Below are positions 60,506 to 64,000 of a stretch of DNA of 64,000 bases, piece after piece. The stretch is from NCBI GenBank assembly GCA_944322545.1, contig CALUPF010000033.1:1-64000 (forward strand), in the 5' to 3' direction. Position 1 is the first letter of the stretch. Each line of letters starts with the position of its first letter. The notes beneath the pieces were generated by a model. It made no database searches. It was given only the letters and a program-made list of their open reading frames with translations, and was not told the DNA's origin. This stretch comes from Candidatus Gastranaerophilales bacterium. GTDB lineage: Bacteria; Cyanobacteriota; Vampirovibrionia; Gastranaerophilales; Gastranaerophilaceae. Position numbers and translations under genes: made by a program.

Positions 60506-61879
60506 CTATTCTTTTTCTAACCAAGCCACAGACTCTATATGATAAGAATGACAAAACATATCAACAGGTTGAATATATTTTGTTTTAAATCCGTTTTCAT
60601 GGAGATATTTCAAATCTCTTGCTAAAGTTGAAGGATTACAAGAAACGTAAATTATAGCTTTTTTGCTTAATTTTACAGCAAAATCCAAAGACTCTTTTGA
60701 ACATCCCTTGCGAGGAGGGTCTAACACTGTTACATCAAACTTTTCATTAGCTTCTATCAACTCTTCAAAAGCAATTTTTGCATCTTTATTTATAGCCTTT
60801 AAATTATTGATATTATTTAGCTTTACGTTCTCTTGAGCATCCTTTGTTGCAGATGGAGCTTCTTCTACTGACACAACCTCATCTGCAATATCAGCAAGCC
60901 ATATCCCAAAACTTGATACCCCAGAATATGCATCTAACAATCTCGGTTTTTCGTAGTTTTCAACAATTATATTTTTAACCGTATTAAAAATATTTTCAGC
61001 CGAACCTATATTCACTTGGAAAAAGCTATTTGCACTAATTTTAAAAGTTTTTCCGTCAATTTTTTCTATAATATGATTTTCACCCTGAATTTTCCTTGTA
61101 TCTCCGGTTAAAATAAGATTATTTTTTTCAGTGTTATAGTTAACCAAACAACCTTTAACATGGGCAAATTCATTCATTACTTTTTTTGATAAATTTTTGA
61201 ATTTTTCATTTAGCTTTGTATTATTAACAACGAAAATAACTATACATTCATTTTCAGACACACTATACCTATATACAATATGTCTTAATTCGCCTTTATG
61301 AGTTTTTTCGTTATAACCTGATATCTCTAGTTCTTTTGCGGTTTGTCTTATAAATTCAGTGATTTTATCAATAATTTTAGGTTGAATAGGACAAAATTTA
61401 ACATTCACAAGCTCATGTGAACCTTTTTTGTAATACCCAGCAAGAAGTCTTTTTGAGACCTTAGTTTGAGAAACAGGATATTGGATCTTTGAACGAAATT
61501 CTCTAATTTTAGGACTTGAAAGAACTGGTTTAACCTCGATTTCTCGACCTGTTATTTTTTTTATCGTTTCAAAAACTATATTCCTTTTTTGTTCGAGCTG
61601 AAAATCATAATCCACATATTGCCAGCCACATCCACCACAAACATTGTGTATCGGACAAAATGGTTTCACCCTATAAGCTGAAGGTTCAAGAATTTCTAAT
61701 ATTTCAGCATTAGCAAAACTTTTATTAGCCTTTTTTATTCTGATTTTTAGCTTATCTCCAGGACAGCCACCATCAATAAAAATAGGAAATCCGTCAACTT
61801 TTGCAAGTGCAGATCCCTCATAAACAAGCTTTTCAGGTATCACTTCTAATACATCATTGCCTTTAAAAAGTTTTGTCAT
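60506..61879 (-). CDS. rlmD: 23S rRNA (uracil-5-)-methyltransferase RlmD/RumA family
   Basis: 457 residues. The TRAM domain (about 8-65) is followed by the Fe-S motif CPIHNVCGGCGWQ, with a fourth Cys at VKFCPIQ. The SAM-dependent core has LLDAYSGVSSFGIWLA and TVLDPPRKGCSKESLDFA, and the catalytic Cys in IIYVSCNPSTLARDL. The family methylates U747 and/or U1939 of 23S rRNA, or tRNA; which one cannot be told. The upstream GT2 gene ends 2 nt before it. Confidence 0.92.
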   Translation of the reverse strand: MTKLFKGNDVLEVIPEKLVYEGSALAKVDGFPIFIDGGCPGDKLKIRIKKANKSFANAEILEILEPSAYRVKPFCPIHNVCGGCGWQYVDYDFQLEQKRNIVFETIKKITGREIEVKPVLSSPKIREFRSKIQYPVSQTKVSKRLLAGYYKKGSHELVNVKFCPIQPKIIDKITEFIRQTAKELEISGYNEKTHKGELRHIVYRYSVSENECIVIFVVNNTKLNEKFKNLSKKVMNEFAHVKGCLVNYNTEKNNLILTGDTRKIQGENHIIEKIDGKTFKISANSFFQVNIGSAENIFNTVKNIIVENYEKPRLLDAYSGVSSFGIWLADIADEVVSVEEAPSATKDAQENVKLNNINNLKAINKDAKIAFEELIEANEKFDVTVLDPPRKGCSKESLDFAVKLSKKAIIYVSCNPSTLARDLKYLHENGFKTKYIQPVDMFCHSYHIESVAWLEKE

Positions 61880-61881
61880 AC

Positions 61882-63231
61882 CTACACCGCTTGTTCAGTT
61901 TGCTGTTCGCAATCTTCTGACTCTAAAACTACATCTTCATCAATTTTTGTCACACCATGTTGAGTTTTACCCCAATCCATAGTCTTTGAGAAGAATATTA
62001 TTTTAAATACAATAAACACAACAATAGGGAACCATACACAACATAAGAAAATACCAGTTTCTATTGCTTGTTTAAAACTTTGCCAACGAGACAAATGATT
62101 GTATTTTCTAACACTATATAAAAGACCTGTTGTAAAAAATCCGCAAACAATCACAGAAACTAACAATGAAGACATTATACAATTTGGCGCTTCTTTTACA
62201 AATCTGAAAGCTTGAAAACAAATTTCTGAAATCATCCAAAATGGAAGAATAAACTCTGTTATGTAAGCAATCATATCGATACTTGTTCTTAATGACATAT
62301 CTTTTGAAAAAAGAACGCCCCAAAAATGTTCAAGATATCTTCTTATGCTGCCTTCAACCCAACGTCTTCTTTGTTTTAACAACGGAATAAATTTAACTAC
62401 CGCTTCTTCGTAAACACAAACATCAGGACAAAAACGAACGTCCCAACCTTTGATATGAAGTCTTGTAGACATATCTAAATCATCAGTTATCGTATAATTA
62501 TTCCAACCGTTAATATCTGTTAATGCTTCTCGTTTAATCAATTCACCATTTCCGCGAAGTTCAACTGCACCTTTGATTGAGTTTCTTCCTACTTGAAAAT
62601 GTGTATCTAACGCATATTCATTATCCTGACAACGAGTCAAGAAATTCTCTTCTCTGTTGATGATTACTTTTCTCGCTTGTACAGCCCCGACATTATCCTT
62701 TTCCAAATGAGGAATAAGTTTTGTCAAAAAGTCAGGTTTCACTCTTGCATCTGCATCAAAAACCAAAATAGCTTCACCCTTTGTTTCTGGCAAAACTTCA
62801 TTCAAAACTGCTGATTTTCCAGGAAATGCATCTTTTGCACGGATAAAAGCTCTAACTTTTTCATATTTTTGCTCAAGCTCTTTTAGTTTCTCAGCTGTAT
62901 TATCTTCACTTCTGTCATCTATCAATATAACTTCAAACTTCTCATAGTCCATTTCTAGGACATTTTCAACAGTTTTTTCAATAACATCTTGTTCATTATG
63001 AGCAGGAATCATAACAGAAACGAAAGGTTTATAATTCCAATTTAGCTCCTCAGGTTTTCTTTTTAACATAATCTTTTGGTGCTTTGCAGCAACCTGCATA
63101 TACACACAATAAAGACTCATAAAACCACAAAGGAACAAAATCGCCCAAAACGTAGACATAAAGTTCTGAAATATAAACAAAAATAGCCAAAGTGAAATAA
63201 TTAATATCGATAATACTATTCTCTCTATCAA
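61882..63231 (-). CDS. Processive GT2 membrane glycosyltransferase (BcsA/HAS/PgaC-like)
   Basis: About 449 residues from the TTG at 63231, with GAGGA about 7 nt upstream and an extended -10 box at 63263-63271. The frame is open back to an ATG at 63378, but that would place the promoter inside the gene, so the extra 49 residues are probably not made. N-terminal helices are followed by FVSVMIPAHNEQDVIEKTVENVLEMDYEKFEVILIDDRSEDNT, FDADA(RV), the acceptor motif TDDLDMS and QRRRWVEG (QxxRW), then C-terminal membrane segments. This is the arrangement of cellulose, hyaluronan or poly-GlcNAc synthases. Product unknown. Confidence 0.88.
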   Translation of the reverse strand: MIERIVLSILIISLWLFLFIFQNFMSTFWAILFLCGFMSLYCVYMQVAAKHQKIMLKRKPEELNWNYKPFVSVMIPAHNEQDVIEKTVENVLEMDYEKFEVILIDDRSEDNTAEKLKELEQKYEKVRAFIRAKDAFPGKSAVLNEVLPETKGEAILVFDADARVKPDFLTKLIPHLEKDNVGAVQARKVIINREENFLTRCQDNEYALDTHFQVGRNSIKGAVELRGNGELIKREALTDINGWNNYTITDDLDMSTRLHIKGWDVRFCPDVCVYEEAVVKFIPLLKQRRRWVEGSIRRYLEHFWGVLFSKDMSLRTSIDMIAYITEFILPFWMISEICFQAFRFVKEAPNCIMSSLLVSVIVCGFFTTGLLYSVRKYNHLSRWQSFKQAIETGIFLCCVWFPIVVFIVFKIIFFSKTMDWGKTQHGVTKIDEDVVLESEDCEQQTEQAV

Positions 63232-63262
63232 AACCCAGTCCTCTAAATAATTGTCCCCCTTA

Positions 63263-63271
63263 ATTATACCA
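63263..63271 (-). promoter_or_regulatory. Extended -10 promoter of the GT2 gene
   Basis: On the minus strand TGGTATAAT, 31 nt before the TTG start at 63231. Confidence 0.5.
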
Positions 63272-63407
63272 AAAACAAAACCGGTATAAAAAATATAGTT
63301 GCAGCAACTTTGTAACAATAATAAACAATTCTCAAGAAAATCGCAATATTTTAATTTTACAATTATATAATTATACATGTAAAAATAGCTCGATAGGAAA
63401 GAAAGGC

Positions 63408-63893
63408 ATGGGAAAAACAGCTATATATCCGGGAAGCTTTGACCCGATAACAAAAGGACACTTAGATGTACTTTCTAAAGCATCAAAAATGTTCGATAAA
63501 GTTATTATTGCTGTTTTAAAAAATGACGCTAAAAAAGGCGCACTATCAACAGAAGAAAGAGTAGCCTTAATAGAAGAGTCACTAAAAGAACTAGACCTTC
63601 CTAATGTCGAAGTGGATAGTTTTGATGGTCTAACTATCGAATATGCAAAAAAAGTAGGTTCTGATATTTTAATCAGAGGACTTAGGGCAGTATCAGATTT
63701 CGAGTATGAAATGCAATTATCTCAAACGAATAATGCTCTTGCTCCGTCTATTACCACTGTATTTTTGATAACAAAACCAAAATATAACTTTATTTCCTCA
63801 TCAACGGTTAAAGAAATTGCAAAATACAAAGGGGATATATCAAAATTTGTTCCCGAATGTGTGGTAAGATATTTTAATAATATAAATAATTAA
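63408..63893 (+). CDS. coaD: Phosphopantetheine adenylyltransferase
   Basis: 161 residues, standard length. It opens AIYPGSFDPITKGHLDVLSKASKMFDKVIIAVLKN (T/HxGH nucleotidyltransferase site). Other motifs are SFDGLTIEYAKKVGSDILIRGLRAVSDFEYEMQLSQTNNAL, TVFLITKPKYNFISSSTVKEIAKYKGDISKFVPECV. It adenylates phosphopantetheine in coenzyme A synthesis, downstream of CoaBC at 33668. An AAAGAAAGG ribosome site precedes it. Confidence 0.97.
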   Translation: MGKTAIYPGSFDPITKGHLDVLSKASKMFDKVIIAVLKNDAKKGALSTEERVALIEESLKELDLPNVEVDSFDGLTIEYAKKVGSDILIRGLRAVSDFEYEMQLSQTNNALAPSITTVFLITKPKYNFISSSTVKEIAKYKGDISKFVPECVVRYFNNINN

Positions 63894-63916
63894 TATTTGG
63901 AAAGGTAAAATCAGAT

Positions 63917-64000
63917 ATGACACAGCTTAGAATTAAAGAACTTTTAGGAAGAGCTTATTCAATTTTAGATAACAGTTTTCACTTCCTGCCAGGTTTTGTC
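63917..64000 (+). CDS. N-terminal fragment of an unrecognised protein
   Basis: ATG at 63917, with GGAAAGG about 11 nt upstream, opens a frame that leaves the window after 28 codons (MTQLRIKELLGRAYSILDNS and on). It is 23 nt downstream of coaD and probably in its operon. Too short to name. Confidence 0.6.
   Translation, partial: MTQLRIKELLGRAYSILDNSFHFLPGFV

Noticed and set aside
1..64000. CRISPR arrays, insertion sequences, prophage or integron
   Set aside because: No regularly spaced repeats, transposase, integrase or terminal repeats were seen anywhere in the window.

Overview
The window is one contiguous, gene-dense stretch of a low-G+C (roughly one third by eye) bacterial chromosome with single-copy housekeeping genes on both strands. 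It shows no rRNA, no CRISPR array, no insertion sequence and no phage block. Gene content points to a diderm, non-photosynthetic relative of cyanobacteria, most like Gastranaerophilales (Melainabacteria/Vampirovibrionia). The clues are lipid A and outer-membrane lipid genes (LpxK, a GT9 heptosyltransferase-like enzyme, an MlaE/MlaF/MCE set), a DUF3326 protein otherwise typical of cyanobacteria and plastids, a cobalamin-dependent class II ribonucleotide reductase, folate-dependent TrmFO, a secreted SLH-domain protein, a flagellar export set, dnaA not linked to dnaN, and many small lineage-type hypothetical proteins. This is inference from gene families; no marker-gene phylogeny could be run.

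Layout. 0-9.3 kb: end of an unknown gene, a membrane-associated hypothetical protein facing an XRE regulator across a palindrome-rich intergenic region, nrdJ, a GNAT-like protein, a nucleoside transporter, two small unknowns, trmFO and an HD-GYP-type protein. 9.4-12.1 kb: an overlapping operon of a metallo-beta-lactamase-fold hydrolase, a DUF3326 protein and a prepilin. 12.2-21.2 kb: a TPR protein, HIT protein, tRNA-Arg(CCG), der, plsY, an unusual malic enzyme, ispH and rpsA. 21.2-24.4 kb: the conserved 7TM-HD/ybeY/dgkA operon. 24.5-25.2 kb: a small locus of a 48-residue membrane peptide, an unknown 83-residue protein and an XRE regulator with a perfect 14-bp inverted repeat between the divergent genes. 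25.2-37.3 kb: yebC, ilvD, miaA, a GT39-like membrane enzyme, a protein made only of Clp N-domain repeats, nif3-like, coaBC, trpS, mscS and rsfS. 37.3-42.1 kb: a large M16 peptidase, an unknown, and a lone activase/dehydratase-like Fe-S protein. 42.1-45.1 kb: fliP-fliQ-fliR-flhB. 45.2-50.4 kb: the outer-membrane lipid block mlaE-mlaF-mlaD-lpxK-waaF-like. 50.4-57.2 kb: two prepilins, an unknown gene, dnaA and dnaE. 57.3-64 kb: a tandem-repeat protein, a cysteine-rich SLH protein, rlmD-like, a processive GT2 and coaD.

Things that stand out: a six-repeat Clp_N protein with no AAA+ domain; the palindromic control regions next to the two XRE regulators; a malic enzyme carrying a decayed extra copy of its own N-terminal core; a DnaA whose DNA-recognition signature has Lys where Asp is usual; several promoters whose -10 box lies 7 nt before the start codon (leaderless genes, including dnaA); nine convergent gene pairs whose stop codons overlap, abut or are separated by at most 3 nt; a surface protein with cysteine clusters at both ends around three SLH repeats; and a recurring short N-terminal motif on otherwise unrelated hypothetical proteins.
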